The notes: generated by a model from the letters alone, not told the origin. A stretch of 64,000 nucleotides of DNA from Zhihengliuella sp. ISTPL4 (GCF_002848265.1 NZ_CP025422.1:1302001-1366000); one strand, 5' to 3'; counted from the stretch's first letter, positions 31,453 to 40,737 are shown. Made by a program: numbers and translations.

Positions 31453-32019
31453 ATGCTGAAGAAACTGGCTGCCATCAGCCTTACCGCTGGCGCGCTCATC
31501 CTGGCCGCGCCGACCGTCGCCTCTGCCGCGCCGAGCGACTCGTACCCGTCTCCGCCGAGCGCGAAGGTGGGTGACGCGATCATCGACACCTGCCAGATCT
31601 CGACCGTCGCGTTCGGCGCCGGGTTCTTCGAGCCGTCGGAGACCGTCGGCGTGTCCGTGTCCGGACAGAACGCCGGCGCCGCGGCCATCTCGGGCAACAC
31701 GGCCGCTTCCGACGGCAGCCTGACGGTGACGTTCCGTCCGCCGTCCGACGGGCAGGGGGCCTACGCCCTCGACTTCGCGGGGTCGCGAACGTACACCGCC
31801 ATGGTGACGGTCTCGCACGGGAACACGGCCGCATCGAGCTGCGACCACGATCCGGGTGTCGCCGCGCCTGCGGGCACCGAGCTGCCGCTCACCGGTGGCA
31901 TGGAACTCGCCCTCACGGGCGGGTCGGTCTCCCCGTGGGTCGTCGGCGGCGGAGCCGCCGCGCTGGTTGCCGGTGGCGCCCTCGTCGCCGTCGGAGCCGC
32001 GCGCCGCAAGCGCGCCTGA
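31453..32019 (+). CDS. Small secreted protein with doubled LPxTG-like sorting signal
   Basis: A 188-residue surface protein. Residues 1-25 form a signal peptide (MLKKLAAISL... ending VASA). The mature part (26-140) has two cysteines (47 and 130) and looks like a small beta-sandwich. The C-terminus is a sortase signal: LPLTG (144-148), then LALTG (152-156), a hydrophobic stretch (162-182) and the basic tail RRKR. The two pentapeptides are only 8 residues apart; LALTG is nearer the membrane segment. The product should be attached to the wall by a sortase, probably class E-like if LALTG is used. ATG at 31453 with GGGGAGAAA upstream fixes the start. Confidence 0.88.
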   Translation: MLKKLAAISLTAGALILAAPTVASAAPSDSYPSPPSAKVGDAIIDTCQISTVAFGAGFFEPSETVGVSVSGQNAGAAAISGNTAASDGSLTVTFRPPSDGQGAYALDFAGSRTYTAMVTVSHGNTAASSCDHDPGVAAPAGTELPLTGGMELALTGGSVSPWVVGGGAAALVAGGALVAVGAARRKRA

Positions 32020-32076
32020 GCCGCGCGCCGCTGTGCGCGCCTGAGCCAGGTTGCCGCCTCGTGCGGCGGCCGGCTG

Positions 32077-32113
32077 GACGACGGTGATCCCTCCCCCTCC
32101 GATCACCGTCGTC
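32077..32113. terminator. Stem-loop terminator (13-bp stem)
   Basis: GACGACGGTGATC (32077-32089) and GATCACCGTCGTC (32101-32113) form a perfect 13-bp stem with an 11-nt pyrimidine loop. It lies between the convergent surface-protein and LCP genes, 57 nt after the stop at 32019. A smaller GCCGC/GCGGC hairpin precedes it at 32053-32067. Confidence 0.65.
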
Positions 32114-32139
32114 TGGCGAATCCGGTCATGAACCGGACG

Positions 32140-32177
32140 GCCCACGGGCGATGTTCCCGGAAACATCGCCCGTGGGC
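32140..32177. terminator. Stem-loop terminator (16-bp stem)
   Basis: GCCCACGGGCGATGTT (32140-32155), 6-nt loop, AACATCGCCCGTGGGC (32162-32177): a perfect 16-bp stem, the strongest hairpin in this gap. It sits 21 nt from the LCP stop at 32199, so it most likely serves the minus-strand operon, backed by the 32077-32113 hairpin for the plus strand. A 6-bp TCCGGT/ACCGGA hairpin lies between them. Confidence 0.75.
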
Positions 32178-32198
32178 TGCGTCGTGCCTGGACGTTGA

Positions 32199-33656
32199 TC
32201 AGGGGGTCGGTGAGGGTGGTGCCTCGGTCGGCGGATGCAGCTTCTGCTGCATGAGCTCGTGGATGAAGTCGTAGTTCGGCTCGAACTCGTCCACGCCGTT
32301 CGCCGGGGTGAGCTCGACCGTCTGGACCGACTGTTCCTTGGCCTTGAGCATGAGATCGAAGAACTCCGGCAGCTTGCCCTGCGGGAGATCCGTGCTGATG
32401 AGCGCGGTGCCCGCCGCCGCTACCTCGTTGAACCGGGTGAGAACCGTCTGCGGCGTGAACTGGGCGAGGATCGCCTCCTGCAGCTCCCGCTGACGCTTCA
32501 TGCGGTCCCAGTCGCTGGTCGTGTACCGCGAGCGGGCGTACCACTGCGCGGTGTCGCCGTCCATGTGCTGCTGCCCTGGTTCGATCCAGCCGATCGCCCA
32601 CTCGTTCACGTCGGTGCCGGACCACCCCTCGGGTGGACCGCCCTTGGGGAGGCGCTCGGTGACGGTGATGTCGACGCCGCCGAGCGCGTCCACGAGGTCG
32701 GCGAAGCCGTGCATGTCGACGAACACGTAGTACGGGATCTCGATGCCGAGCACGCCTTCCGCCGCGTCCTTCGTCGCCTCGATACCCGGAGCCGAACCTG
32801 CGGCCTCCGCATCCGGGTAGAGCCCGGTGCCCTTGTCCTCCCGGCACACCTCGGCCGCGTTGCGCACATGGTTCATCCAGCCGTTCCAGCCGCAGGTGGA
32901 CGATCCCTGCCCCTGGAAGCCGTCCGGATAGAGCTCCTGCATCGGGCTGCCGTCGCTGAACGGGGCGTGCGGAAGCTCACGGGGAATACCCGTGATGGTG
33001 ACGGCGCCGGTGTCGGCATTCACGGAGACGACGGAGATGCTGTCGAATCGCATCGAGTCGCGCCCGTCCCCGCTGTCCGCGCCCAGCAGCAGGATGTTGT
33101 AATAGCCGTCGCTCGGCGGGAGGCTCGGGCCGCTCTGCCCGAAGATGGCGCCGACGCTGCCGCGCACGGAACCCACCGCCGTGGCCGCGTAGCCCGCGAC
33201 GCCCCCGATCAGCCCGAGCAGGACGAGCGCGACGACCGGGATCAGGAAGCGCGACGGCGCGGGGACCTTGACCAGTCGCACGAGCCGGAGGGTGTCGATG
33301 GTGAGGACGATCCAGAGGACCACGACGCCCACGAGCAGCACCTGGACGAGGGTGAGGAGGGCCGCTGAGACGAAGCCGCCGCCGATCGTGAGCCAGAGGA
33401 AGAAGGGACGGGCGAAGAGCGCAAGACCGACGGCGACGACTGCCAGGAACCACGTCGTCAGCGTCACGCCGATTCCGAAGCGCCCCAGCCGGCGGTTGCC
33501 TGCGACGACCTGCGCGGAGCCCGGGATGAGGAGATTGAGGCCGACGAGCCACCAGGCGCGCTTCGCCATGAGACCCTGATCCGCGGAATTCGGATGCCGC
33601 AGCGGCCGCGTCTCGATGAGCGGACGTCCCGTCGCGCGCGGGGGCGCAAGGGTCAC
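32199..33656 (-). CDS. LCP (LytR-CpsA-Psr) family wall glycopolymer ligase
   Basis: LCP enzymes move glycopolymers from the lipid carrier onto peptidoglycan. The 485-residue protein has an unusual N-terminus with about five membrane helices (34-160) instead of the usual single one. The extracytoplasmic LCP domain follows: [14 protein letters not shown] (187-200) with [23 protein letters not shown], and later GVDITV and [17 protein letters not shown], containing the conserved Arg/Asp residues that bind the pyrophosphate-lipid substrate. The C-terminus ends in a Pro-rich tail. GTG at 33656 overlaps the purE stop by 4 nt. It is the only polymer ligase seen in the window and may attach the glycans made at 1-31 kb. 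Confidence 0.92.
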   Translation of the reverse strand: MTLAPPRATGRPLIETRPLRHPNSADQGLMAKRAWWLVGLNLLIPGSAQVVAGNRRLGRFGIGVTLTTWFLAVVAVGLALFARPFFLWLTIGGGFVSAALLTLVQVLLVGVVVLWIVLTIDTLRLVRLVKVPAPSRFLIPVVALVLLGLIGGVAGYAATAVGSVRGSVGAIFGQSGPSLPPSDGYYNILLLGADSGDGRDSMRFDSISVVSVNADTGAVTITGIPRELPHAPFSDGSPMQELYPDGFQGQGSSTCGWNGWMNHVRNAAEVCREDKGTGLYPDAEAAGSAPGIEATKDAAEGVLGIEIPYYVFVDMHGFADLVDALGGVDITVTERLPKGGPPEGWSGTDVNEWAIGWIEPGQQHMDGDTAQWYARSRYTTSDWDRMKRQRELQEAILAQFTPQTVLTRFNEVAAAGTALISTDLPQGKLPEFFDLMLKAKEQSVQTVELTPANGVDEFEPNYDFIHELMQQKLHPPTEAPPSPTP

Positions 33657-34168
33657 AGCGAGCCCTTCAGCCGATCGTTCTTCGCCGCAACCTGAGCCTC
33701 CAGGTCGGCAGCATAGGCCTCCACGCGGTCGGCGAGCTCGTCGTCCGCCGCCCCGAGGATCCGGGCGGCGAGCAGCCCGGCGTTGCGCGCGCCGCCGATC
33801 GACACGGTCGCGACGGGGATCCCCGCCGGCATCTGCACGATGGACAGCAGGGAATCCATGCCATCCAGGTACGCGAGCGGCACGGGCACCCCCACGACGG
33901 GAAGTGCCGTCATCGAGGCGAGCATGCCGGGGAGGTGGGCCGCACCGCCGGCGCCGGCGATGATGACGCGCAGACCGCGGGACCGGGCCTCCCGCGCATA
34001 GGACATCAGCTTGTCCGGCGTGCGGTGGGCCGAGACCACCTCGACCTCGTGCGGGATTCCGAAGTCGGTGAGCGCCTGGGACGCGTCGCTCATGACGCGC
34101 CAGTCGGAGTCGGATCCCATGACGACGCCGACCAACGGGGCGGCGGAGGAGTGCAGTGGCTCGGTCAC
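33653..34168 (-). CDS. purE: N5-carboxyaminoimidazole ribonucleotide mutase (PurE)
   Basis: PurE converts N5-CAIR to CAIR in purine synthesis, following PurK. The 171-residue product is of the class I type with [11 protein letters not shown] (residues 16-26), the active-site His48 in [20 protein letters not shown] and [12 protein letters not shown] near the C-terminus. Length and motifs match fully. GTG at 34168 lies 6 nt after a TAGCCT box and has no Shine-Dalgarno site, so a leaderless mRNA separate from purK is likely. It overlaps the LCP gene by 4 nt. Confidence 0.97.
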   Translation of the reverse strand: MTEPLHSSAAPLVGVVMGSDSDWRVMSDASQALTDFGIPHEVEVVSAHRTPDKLMSYAREARSRGLRVIIAGAGGAAHLPGMLASMTALPVVGVPVPLAYLDGMDSLLSIVQMPAGIPVATVSIGGARNAGLLAARILGAADDELADRVEAYAADLEAQVAAKNDRLKGSL

Positions 34169-34174
34169 CAGATC

Positions 34175-34180
34175 AGGCTA
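34175..34180 (-). promoter_or_regulatory. TAGCCT -10-like box, leaderless start of purE
   Basis: Minus-strand TAGCCT, spacer GATCTG, then GTG at 34168. The box and the GATC of the spacer are the same as at 29431-29436. It lies in the 78-nt gap after purK. Confidence 0.45.
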
Positions 34181-34246
34181 CGGTCTCGCGCTGGGAGAAC
34201 ACCCGAGCGGCACGCGTCTTTCCCCGTGTCCCGCCGCGGGATCTCC

Positions 34247-35371
34247 TCACTCGAACGCCGCCGCAGCGGCCCTCGCCACGTACACCGCGTCGTCGAGGTC
34301 TTCGCCGGCGACGTTCACGTGCCCCACCTTGCGACCAGGACGCGGCGCCTTGCCGTACGTGTGGATCTTGGCGTCGGGGTGCGCGGTCATCGCCGCCTCG
34401 AAGCGGTCTCCGAGGGTGCCCTCGGTGGGGCCGCCGAGGATGTTCACCATGACCGACCAGGCCGCACGAGGCTGCGTGTTCCCCAGCGGCAGATCCGCCA
34501 CGGCACGCAGGTGCTGCTCGAACTGTCCCGTGACCGCGCCGTCCTGGCTCCAGTGGCCGCTGTTGTGCGGACGCATCGCGAGCTCGTTCACGAGGATGCG
34601 CTCGTCGTCGGTCTCGAAGAGCTCGACAGCCAGCATGCCGGTCACACCGAGTCCCTCGGCGATGCGACGACCGATGTCCTCCGCGACCTCGGCGAGACGC
34701 TCGGTGGCCGCGGGGGCCGGGGCGATCACCTCGGCACAGACCCCGTCGCGCTGCACCGTCTCGACGACCGGGTACGGCACCATCTCTCCCCCGGGGCGTC
34801 GCGCGACCTGCTGCGCGAGTTCGCGGACGAAGGGGACGAGTTCCTCCGCGAGCAGGGCGTCCGAATCGTGCAGCGCACCGAGCCAGTCCTGGGCCTCGGA
34901 CGCGGACCGCACGACACGCACCCCTTTGCCGTCGTAGCCGCCGCGCGGTGTCTTGACCACCGCGGCGCCGTCGTGGTCGTCGAGGAAGCGCTGCAGGTCG
35001 TCCTCAGAGCGCACCGCTGCCCACTCCGGCTGGGGAACGCCGAGCTCCGCCAGCCGGGCGCGCATGACGAGCTTGTCCTGGGCGAACTGGAGCGCGTCCG
35101 GCCCCGGGTGCACGGCGACTCCCTCGGCCACGAGGGCGCGGAGCACCTCCTGCGGCACGTGCTCGTGGTCGAACGTGATGACGTCGACCTCTTCGGCGAA
35201 CGCCCGCACCGTCGCGAGATCCCGGTAGTCACCGATCGCGGTGGCGGCCAGCCCTGCGGCCATGCCCTCCTCTTCGGCGAGCACCCGCAGGTCGAGCCCG
35301 AGCTCGACCGCCGGAGCGATCATCATCCGTGCCAGCTGTCCTCCGCCGATCACGCCCACGCGCAGCGCCAT
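34247..35371 (-). CDS. purK: 5-(carboxyamino)imidazole ribonucleotide synthase (PurK)
   Basis: PurK uses ATP and bicarbonate to carboxylate AIR to N5-CAIR. The 374-residue ATP-grasp protein starts VGVIGGGQLARMM, has KTPRGGYDGKGV (ATP-grasp glycine loop, about residues 141-152) and NELAMRPHNSGHWSQDG (the Asn/His-rich metal and substrate site). ATG at 35371 is preceded by GGAGG at 7 nt. The order birA - PH protein - purK - purE on one strand is conserved in actinobacteria including mycobacteria. Confidence 0.97.
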   Translation of the reverse strand: MALRVGVIGGGQLARMMIAPAVELGLDLRVLAEEEGMAAGLAATAIGDYRDLATVRAFAEEVDVITFDHEHVPQEVLRALVAEGVAVHPGPDALQFAQDKLVMRARLAELGVPQPEWAAVRSEDDLQRFLDDHDGAAVVKTPRGGYDGKGVRVVRSASEAQDWLGALHDSDALLAEELVPFVRELAQQVARRPGGEMVPYPVVETVQRDGVCAEVIAPAPAATERLAEVAEDIGRRIAEGLGVTGMLAVELFETDDERILVNELAMRPHNSGHWSQDGAVTGQFEQHLRAVADLPLGNTQPRAAWSVMVNILGGPTEGTLGDRFEAAMTAHPDAKIHTYGKAPRPGRKVGHVNVAGEDLDDAVYVARAAAAAFE

Positions 35372-35461
35372 GTGCCGCCTCCATTCGTCGTTCCCATTCT
35401 TCCGCACACGCGAGGGTCCGCGGGACGCGTTGCGTCCGAGGGGTCAGGACGTCGGCCGCAC

Positions 35462-36010
35462 TCAGGCGAAGCCGTCTCCGCTCGCCTGGGCGTCACGGTG
35501 CGCCAGGATCTGACCGACCTCGATCTGGTCGGCGAGCGTCTCGTGCACGAGGGTGACGTTCGGCACGTTGTCGAGACGCAACGGCGCGTCGACGCCGTTC
35601 GAGAGCGTGATGGTGCCGCAGCCCCACATCCGCTGCAGCGGACCGCGACGCACGCCGATCGTGTAGCCGCGGGCGTGCGACATCTCCCGACGGTTGCGCG
35701 CTCCCAGCCCCTGGGACGCGATGACGCGACGGGTCGTGATCGTCGTCGTCCGCGAGTACCAGACGATGAACGGGATCACGACGGCGACGACGACGACGAG
35801 TCCCGCGGCGGAGAGCAGCATCCAGTCCTCGATACCCGCCGGCAGATTGCCGTAGAAGTACGCGGTGGCCCCGAAGGTGGCGATGAGGACGAGCGCCGAC
35901 CAGAAAAGCCGACGCGCATGGCCGCGGAAGCGCGCGATGAGCAGCTCCTCGGCGGGGGTGCCGGGCGGCGGCATCAGCGGGCGTCCGCCGAGCGTCACAG
36001 GCTGGGTCAC
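35462..36010 (-). CDS. Membrane protein with bacterial PH domain (bPH2)
   Basis: A 182-residue protein with two hydrophobic helices (about 35-53 and 62-84) and a C-terminal bacterial PH-like domain (about 85-170) recognisable by YSRTTTITTRRVIASQG, a tryptophan at GPLQRMWGCGTITLSNG and LRLDNVPNV. Homologous small PH proteins occur between birA and purK in many actinobacteria (for example the mycobacterial gene next to birA). The function is unknown. GTG at 36010 has AATGGGGGT upstream; an in-frame ATG is found only after 12 residues. Confidence 0.85.
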   Translation of the reverse strand: MTQPVTLGGRPLMPPPGTPAEELLIARFRGHARRLFWSALVLIATFGATAYFYGNLPAGIEDWMLLSAAGLVVVVAVVIPFIVWYSRTTTITTRRVIASQGLGARNRREMSHARGYTIGVRRGPLQRMWGCGTITLSNGVDAPLRLDNVPNVTLVHETLADQIEVGQILAHRDAQASGDGFA

Positions 36011-36068
36011 ACCCCCATTGTGCCCGGGATCGCCGACAACGCCGTCCGCGAGGCGGCGTGTCCCCGCG

Positions 36069-36839
36069 TCACGCGGGTCGCACGTGCACGACGTCGCCGG
36101 CGGAGACGGCGTGCTCGGCACCGTCCGCCGCCACCAGGAGGCGCCCCTCCCCGTCGATGCCGACCGCAGTACCTTCCAGCTGGGACCCGCCGGGAAGCGA
36201 GACTCGTACCGACTGCCCGATCGTGGCGCACCGCGCGGTCACCGCGGCGTGCAGCCCGCTCGCGACCGCATCGCCCGTCGCGGCGAGTCCGGTCAGGTGT
36301 CGGTCGAGCGCCGCGAGGTACGCGTGGAGCAGGGCGTCCTCGTCGACGACGACGCCGTGCAGCGCGAACGACGTGGCGGTCGGCACAGGAAGCTGCGCCG
36401 ACGTCATGGCGGTGTTGATCCCCGCCCCGACGATCACGGCCCGCGGACCGGCCTCCGCGAGGATGCCGCAGATCTTGCCGCCATCGACGAGCACGTCGTT
36501 CGGCCACTTGAGAGCGACCGCAGCGCCCGGGAGCTGCTCGGCGACGGCTTCGGTCATCGCGACGCCGGCCGCGAGCGGGATCCAGCCGCGGCCGGCCGGG
36601 TCGGAGGGCAGGTCACGCAGCAGCACGGAGACGGCGAGCGCCGCACCGGCGGGGGTCATCCACCGACGGTCGAGCCGGCCTCGCCCGGCGGTCTGGTCAC
36701 GGGTGAGGAGGACCGAGAGGTGCGGCCACCCGTCGATGTCGTCAGCGTGACCGCGAAGATCGGCGTTGGTCGACCCTGTCGCGTCGAGGACCTCGAGGCG
36801 CGAAGCGAGCGCGGCGGAGCGAGGGAAGGCGTGGCTCAT
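36069..36839 (-). CDS. birA: Biotin--[acetyl-CoA-carboxylase] ligase
   Basis: BirA activates biotin with ATP and attaches it to the carrier domain of acyl-CoA carboxylases. The 256-residue product is the short form without a DNA-binding domain. Visible motifs are DQTAGRGRLDRRW (about 48-60, the adenylate-binding loop, with LD in place of the common RG), KWPNDVLVDGGKICGIL (catalytic Lys region, about 110-126) and the C-terminal SH3-like part GTAVGIDGEGRLLV. Without an HTH it should not regulate transcription. The ATG overlaps the upstream TagF-like gene stop by 4 nt (36836-36839). Confidence 0.95.
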   Translation of the reverse strand: MSHAFPRSAALASRLEVLDATGSTNADLRGHADDIDGWPHLSVLLTRDQTAGRGRLDRRWMTPAGAALAVSVLLRDLPSDPAGRGWIPLAAGVAMTEAVAEQLPGAAVALKWPNDVLVDGGKICGILAEAGPRAVIVGAGINTAMTSAQLPVPTATSFALHGVVVDEDALLHAYLAALDRHLTGLAATGDAVASGLHAAVTARCATIGQSVRVSLPGGSQLEGTAVGIDGEGRLLVAADGAEHAVSAGDVVHVRPA

Positions 36840-38119
36840 GCGTCCTCGTCGCTCGTCTCGTCGTCGTCATCATCCTCGTCACCGCGGACGGTCCCGATCT
36901 CGCGGTCGCGCCAGCGCTCCCACTCCTGCATCAGTCCCTCGACGGCCGCATGGAACTTCTGCGTCGCCACCCCCGGCGCGGTGTCGCCGAAGTAGTGGCG
37001 GACCCACATCTGCAGGCGCGCGACCGCCGCCTCGTCCAGGCGCACCCGCTCGACCTCGGCCACGATGTCGTCCGCGGACTCCGCCGTGAGCCATTCGCAG
37101 TCGGAGAGGTACCCGGTGGTGTCGACGGCTGCTTCCTCGTCCACCGGCCGGGTGATCATGAGCGGTTTCCCCGCTGCGAGCCGGTCGTAGACCATGGCCG
37201 AGATGTCCACGACGGCGACGTCCGCCGCGGCGAGCTGCCACCCGAGCTCCGGGCCGTGGTCGTACACGTGCTGCGCGGTCGGGTCTGCCGCATTGGCGGC
37301 GGCGATAGCCGCGGTGATCCGTCGGTGCGCCGCCCCGTATGCCTCGTCGACGACACCGCTGCGCGGGTGCGGGCGGTAGATGACCCGGTGCTGCCCGGTC
37401 CCGAGGAGTCGGGCCACGAGGCGCTCGCCGTGCGACGCGATGGAGCCGTAGTGGGCGCTGGGTCGGTCACCCTCCCAGGTCGGGGCGTAGAGCACGACGC
37501 GTCGGTCGTCCGGGGTGTACGGGAGCGAGCCGGAGTAATGGTCGGCCTGCGGACGCCCGATCTCGATCGTGCGTCGCTCCACGTCGTAGTCCCACAGCGT
37601 GCGCGACAGGCGGTCCCGCGCGGCCTGGCCGGCGACGAAGGCGTAGTCGTAGGCCTTGTACTGGTTCGTGGTCATGTACATCTTGTCGGACTCGCCGTGG
37701 TTGATGAACACGTGCCACCGGCGGCCGTAGCGGAACATCTGGAAGTTCCGGGTGTTCTGATTGACGTACAGCACGACGCGGATGTCCTGCGTGGCGAGGA
37801 AACGCTCGAGGTCGCGCACCTTCGGCACGAAGGCGACGGGAGGCGCGTCCTCCTCGAGGAGCTTCTCCGCACCGGTCGCCTGCCGCGCCAGCACCACGAC
37901 GGGCCAGCGCTCTGCGAGCGCGGCGAGCGGGCGGTACCACTGCCGCATCTGGTACATGTTCACGGCGCCGTCGGCGAAGTAGACGGCGACCTTGAAGTGA
38001 GCGGCCGGGTACGGCTCCTGGTCCGCCAGCCTGCGGCGCACCCGCTGCACCGCGGACCGTGACGCGAGCGCCCGCCACAGGAGACGGTAGGCCTTCTTCG
38101 CGTCAGACAGTGCACCCAT
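36836..38119 (-). CDS. CDP-glycerol glycerophosphotransferase-like protein (TagB/TagF family)
   Basis: A 427-residue protein of the family that polymerises or primes glycerol-phosphate wall polymers. Landmarks: FINHGESDKMYM (catalytic-type His, about 136-147), VVLYAPTWEGDRPS, VIYRPHPRSGVV (second His) and VVDISAMVYDRLAAGKPL (DYSS-like motif changed to DISAM). It ends in a very acidic tail, GDEDDDDDETSDED. The DISAM change is shared with a subgroup whose substrate may not be CDP-glycerol. GGAGGG lies directly before the ATG at 38119, closer than usual, so the start could be slightly different. It is the first gene before birA. Confidence 0.85.
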   Translation of the reverse strand: MGALSDAKKAYRLLWRALASRSAVQRVRRRLADQEPYPAAHFKVAVYFADGAVNMYQMRQWYRPLAALAERWPVVVLARQATGAEKLLEEDAPPVAFVPKVRDLERFLATQDIRVVLYVNQNTRNFQMFRYGRRWHVFINHGESDKMYMTTNQYKAYDYAFVAGQAARDRLSRTLWDYDVERRTIEIGRPQADHYSGSLPYTPDDRRVVLYAPTWEGDRPSAHYGSIASHGERLVARLLGTGQHRVIYRPHPRSGVVDEAYGAAHRRITAAIAAANAADPTAQHVYDHGPELGWQLAAADVAVVDISAMVYDRLAAGKPLMITRPVDEEAAVDTTGYLSDCEWLTAESADDIVAEVERVRLDEAAVARLQMWVRHYFGDTAPGVATQKFHAAVEGLMQEWERWRDREIGTVRGDEDDDDDETSDEDA

Positions 38120-38204
38120 CCCTCCAGGATAGTTCGTCCCGCTCCCGGCCCCGCGGCACGGACCGTCTGCGCGCCGCCTGGGAGAACGCGGGAGGACCCC
38201 GTGA

Positions 38205-38210
38205 CATGAT
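38205..38210 (+). promoter_or_regulatory. CATGAT -10-like box, leaderless start
   Basis: CATGAT (one change from TATGAT) lies 6 nt upstream of the GTG at 38217, in the 97-nt divergent gap with the TagF-like gene. No Shine-Dalgarno sequence stands before the GTG. Confidence 0.35.
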
Positions 38211-38216
38211 CGACGT

Positions 38217-39290
38217 GTGCCAGCCAACGGATCCCCCGTCCCCGTCACCGGGGTGTCCTTCGTGATGCCGGTGCTCAACGAGCGCGCCTACCTGGAGCAC
38301 GCCGTCGCGTCGGTTCTCGCCCAGGAGGTCGGGGTCCCGACGGAGCTCGTGCTCGCTCTCGGGCCCTCGTCGGACGGCACCACCGACCTCGCACGCCGGC
38401 TCGCCGCCGCCGACGACCGGATCCGCCTCGTGGACAACCCCGCGGCGCACATCCCGGTCGGTCTCAACGCCGCGATCCGGGCGAGCCGCTACGGCACCGT
38501 CATCCGGGTCGATGCGCACTCGGAACTCGCTCCCGGCTACGCGGCGCGCGCGTTGCAGACACTCGACCGCTCGGGCGCCGCCAACGTCGGCGGCGTCATG
38601 CACGCCGAGGGCCGGACCCCGTTCCAGAAGGCCGTGGCCCGACTGTACAACTCCCCCGTCGGCCTCGGCGGCGGGGCCTACCACGGCGGCCGGGTCGAAG
38701 GAGAGGCGGAATCCGCCTACCTCGGCGTGATGCGGCGGGCCGTGCTCGACGAGGTCGGCCTCTTCGACGAGTCGATCCGCCGCGGCGAGGACTGGGAGCT
38801 GAACCTGCGCATCCGTCAGGCCGGTCACCGCGTGTGGTTCGATCCCGAGCTGTCGGTGACCTATTGGCCGCGCGAGAGCTGGCTGCGTCTGGCCCGACAG
38901 TTCCGCGCCACCGGCGCCTGGCGGGGAGAGCTGGTGCGCCGCTTCGGGCGCCGCAACGGCCTGCGCTACTTCGCGCCGCCGGTGCTGCTGCTGTTCGTCG
39001 CGCTCGCGGCGGTCCTGGGCGTCCTCCAGCTCACCGGGGTGGTGTCCGGCCCCGCTTCGCTGATCGCTTCGTGCCTGGTCTACCTCCCGCTCGCGCTGTA
39101 CGTGCTGCTCGTGCTCGGCGTCGCCCTCGCCCCGGGCGGTGGCGGCGTGCGGCAACGTCTGTGGACGCTCATCGTCCTGCCGACGATGCACCTCTCGTGG
39201 GGTCTCGGCTTCCTGAGCGGAGTGCTGCGCGGAGCCGGCGACACGGTGGACGCCTCACGGCTCGGCACCCGCAACACGCCGTTGCCCTGA
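38217..39290 (+). CDS. ExoA-like family 2 glycosyltransferase with membrane tail
   Basis: A 357-residue GT2 enzyme: VSFVMPVLNERAYLEHAV, LVLALGPSSDGTTDLARR, IRVDAHSELAPGYA (DXH in place of DXD, as in succinoglycan ExoA), then EDWELNLRIRQAGHRVWFDP as catalytic region, and two to three C-terminal membrane helices (about 252-325). ExoA-like enzymes add a beta-linked sugar to lipid-linked acceptors. GTG at 38217 gives the usual start. It is divergent from the TagF-like gene and convergent with two more members of that family, so it may act on the same polymer. Confidence 0.88.
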   Translation: MPANGSPVPVTGVSFVMPVLNERAYLEHAVASVLAQEVGVPTELVLALGPSSDGTTDLARRLAAADDRIRLVDNPAAHIPVGLNAAIRASRYGTVIRVDAHSELAPGYAARALQTLDRSGAANVGGVMHAEGRTPFQKAVARLYNSPVGLGGGAYHGGRVEGEAESAYLGVMRRAVLDEVGLFDESIRRGEDWELNLRIRQAGHRVWFDPELSVTYWPRESWLRLARQFRATGAWRGELVRRFGRRNGLRYFAPPVLLLFVALAAVLGVLQLTGVVSGPASLIASCLVYLPLALYVLLVLGVALAPGGGGVRQRLWTLIVLPTMHLSWGLGFLSGVLRGAGDTVDASRLGTRNTPLP

Positions 39291-39300
39291 GGGCGGGCGA

Positions 39301-40737
39301 CTAGGGCGTGACGAAACCGAGGTCGAGGATCCGGTCCACGACCCGCCGGGCGGCCTGACCGTCGTCGAGCGCGTTGAACTGCCGCTGCCAGGCGTCGTAC
39401 CGATCGGCGTACCGCTCCCGATGACCTTCGTCCTCCAGTGCGGCCACGAGCTCCTCCTGCGTGCGGACGAGGGGGCCCGGCGCCCGCTCCGCCAGATCGA
39501 AATAGAAGCCACGGAGCTGCCCGCGGTAGTGGTCAAGATCCGGCACGAGGAAGTACAGCGGTTTGCCGGTCACCGAGTAGTCGAACATCACCGAGGAGTA
39601 GTCCGTGATGAGGGCGTCGGCGGCGAGCAGGAGCTGCGCCGTCTCCGCGTACCCCGTCACATCGATCACCCTGGCCCCGGCCCGGTCTCTCCCCTGCTCC
39701 AGCGTGCGCGAGTGGCCGCGCACCAGGACGACGGCATTCGTCTGCCGCGCCAGCAACTCCGGGTCCACGAAGTCGACCATCTCGGCGCGGTCGTCCCGCC
39801 AGGTCGGGGCGTACAGCAGCACGCGCTCGTCCTCCCCGATGCCGAGGGCTGCGCGCACGGCGACGGGATCTCCCGTGCGGAGGGCGTCGTTGCGCGGATA
39901 GCCGTCGACCCAGATCGGCCGGCCGAAGAACGCGTACGCCTTGCGGAGGATCCGCGCGGCATAGGTGTTCTGCGCGAGCAGCACGTCCCACCGGCGGGAC
40001 TCCTTGACCACCGCCGCCATCCGCCGCGGATCGAAACCGGGGCGGTGCAGGGCCAGGCGCTTGAGGGGCGTGCCGTGCCAGGTCTGCAGCACCTTCTGCC
40101 CCGGCTTGCGCGCGAAGCGGCGCCGCAGCCAGTCGTTCACGATGAGCAGTCGTGCAGCACCACGGGCGCGCCACCACTCGGGGCTCCCCTCGATCACCGG
40201 GATCGCTCCGTCCGGCACCTCGACCGACAGGTCGACGACGCTCCAGTACCGCCGCACGTCCGGCGCACGCAGGGCGAGCTCACGATCGATCGCACGCGGG
40301 TTGCAGCCCACGCTCCGTCCGTAGAAGCTCTCGAAGAAGACCGCGTTCTCCGTGCCCCCCGCCTGCGCCACGTAGCGTTCCTCGAGGGTGGAGCGGCCTT
40401 CCGCCGTCTCGTACACGGGGTCGACGGGAGCCGCGATCCGGACCACGCCGCCGTCGACGGCGATACGCACCCCGGGGAGGACGACCGGCGCGAGACGCAG
40501 CTCCGACAGATCGATGCCCGCGATGCGCAGCTCGTACTCCCCGGACGGCAAGGGCAGTTCCGGACCGCCCCATCGGGACGCGCGCAGCGCGAACGTCGCC
40601 TTCCAGGTCTTTCCCCCGCCGGTGAGGCGGGCCTGCACCCGCGCTCGCGGTCCGGCGAGCTCTGCGCTCTCCGGACGCTGTCCGGTCCCTGCGATGACCA
40701 GCGCCTGTGCCGTGTCATCGATGCGGGCCGTCGTCAT
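39301..40737 (-). CDS. CDP-glycerol glycerophosphotransferase-like protein with N-terminal beta domain
   Basis: A 478-residue protein. Residues about 1-115 form a beta-rich module that is not recognised (also found in other actinobacterial TagF-like proteins). The rest is a GT-B type glycerophosphotransferase: VLQTWHGTPLKRLALHRPG (catalytic His in WHG), VLLYAPTWRDDRAEM, VVLVRGHSR, and LITDYSSVMFDYSVTGKPL, which match TagB/TagF closely. It should transfer glycerol- or ribitol-phosphate units to a wall polymer. ATG at 40737 overlaps the upstream paralog stop by 4 nt. Confidence 0.92.
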   Translation of the reverse strand: MTTARIDDTAQALVIAGTGQRPESAELAGPRARVQARLTGGGKTWKATFALRASRWGGPELPLPSGEYELRIAGIDLSELRLAPVVLPGVRIAVDGGVVRIAAPVDPVYETAEGRSTLEERYVAQAGGTENAVFFESFYGRSVGCNPRAIDRELALRAPDVRRYWSVVDLSVEVPDGAIPVIEGSPEWWRARGAARLLIVNDWLRRRFARKPGQKVLQTWHGTPLKRLALHRPGFDPRRMAAVVKESRRWDVLLAQNTYAARILRKAYAFFGRPIWVDGYPRNDALRTGDPVAVRAALGIGEDERVLLYAPTWRDDRAEMVDFVDPELLARQTNAVVLVRGHSRTLEQGRDRAGARVIDVTGYAETAQLLLAADALITDYSSVMFDYSVTGKPLYFLVPDLDHYRGQLRGFYFDLAERAPGPLVRTQEELVAALEDEGHRERYADRYDAWQRQFNALDDGQAARRVVDRILDLGFVTP

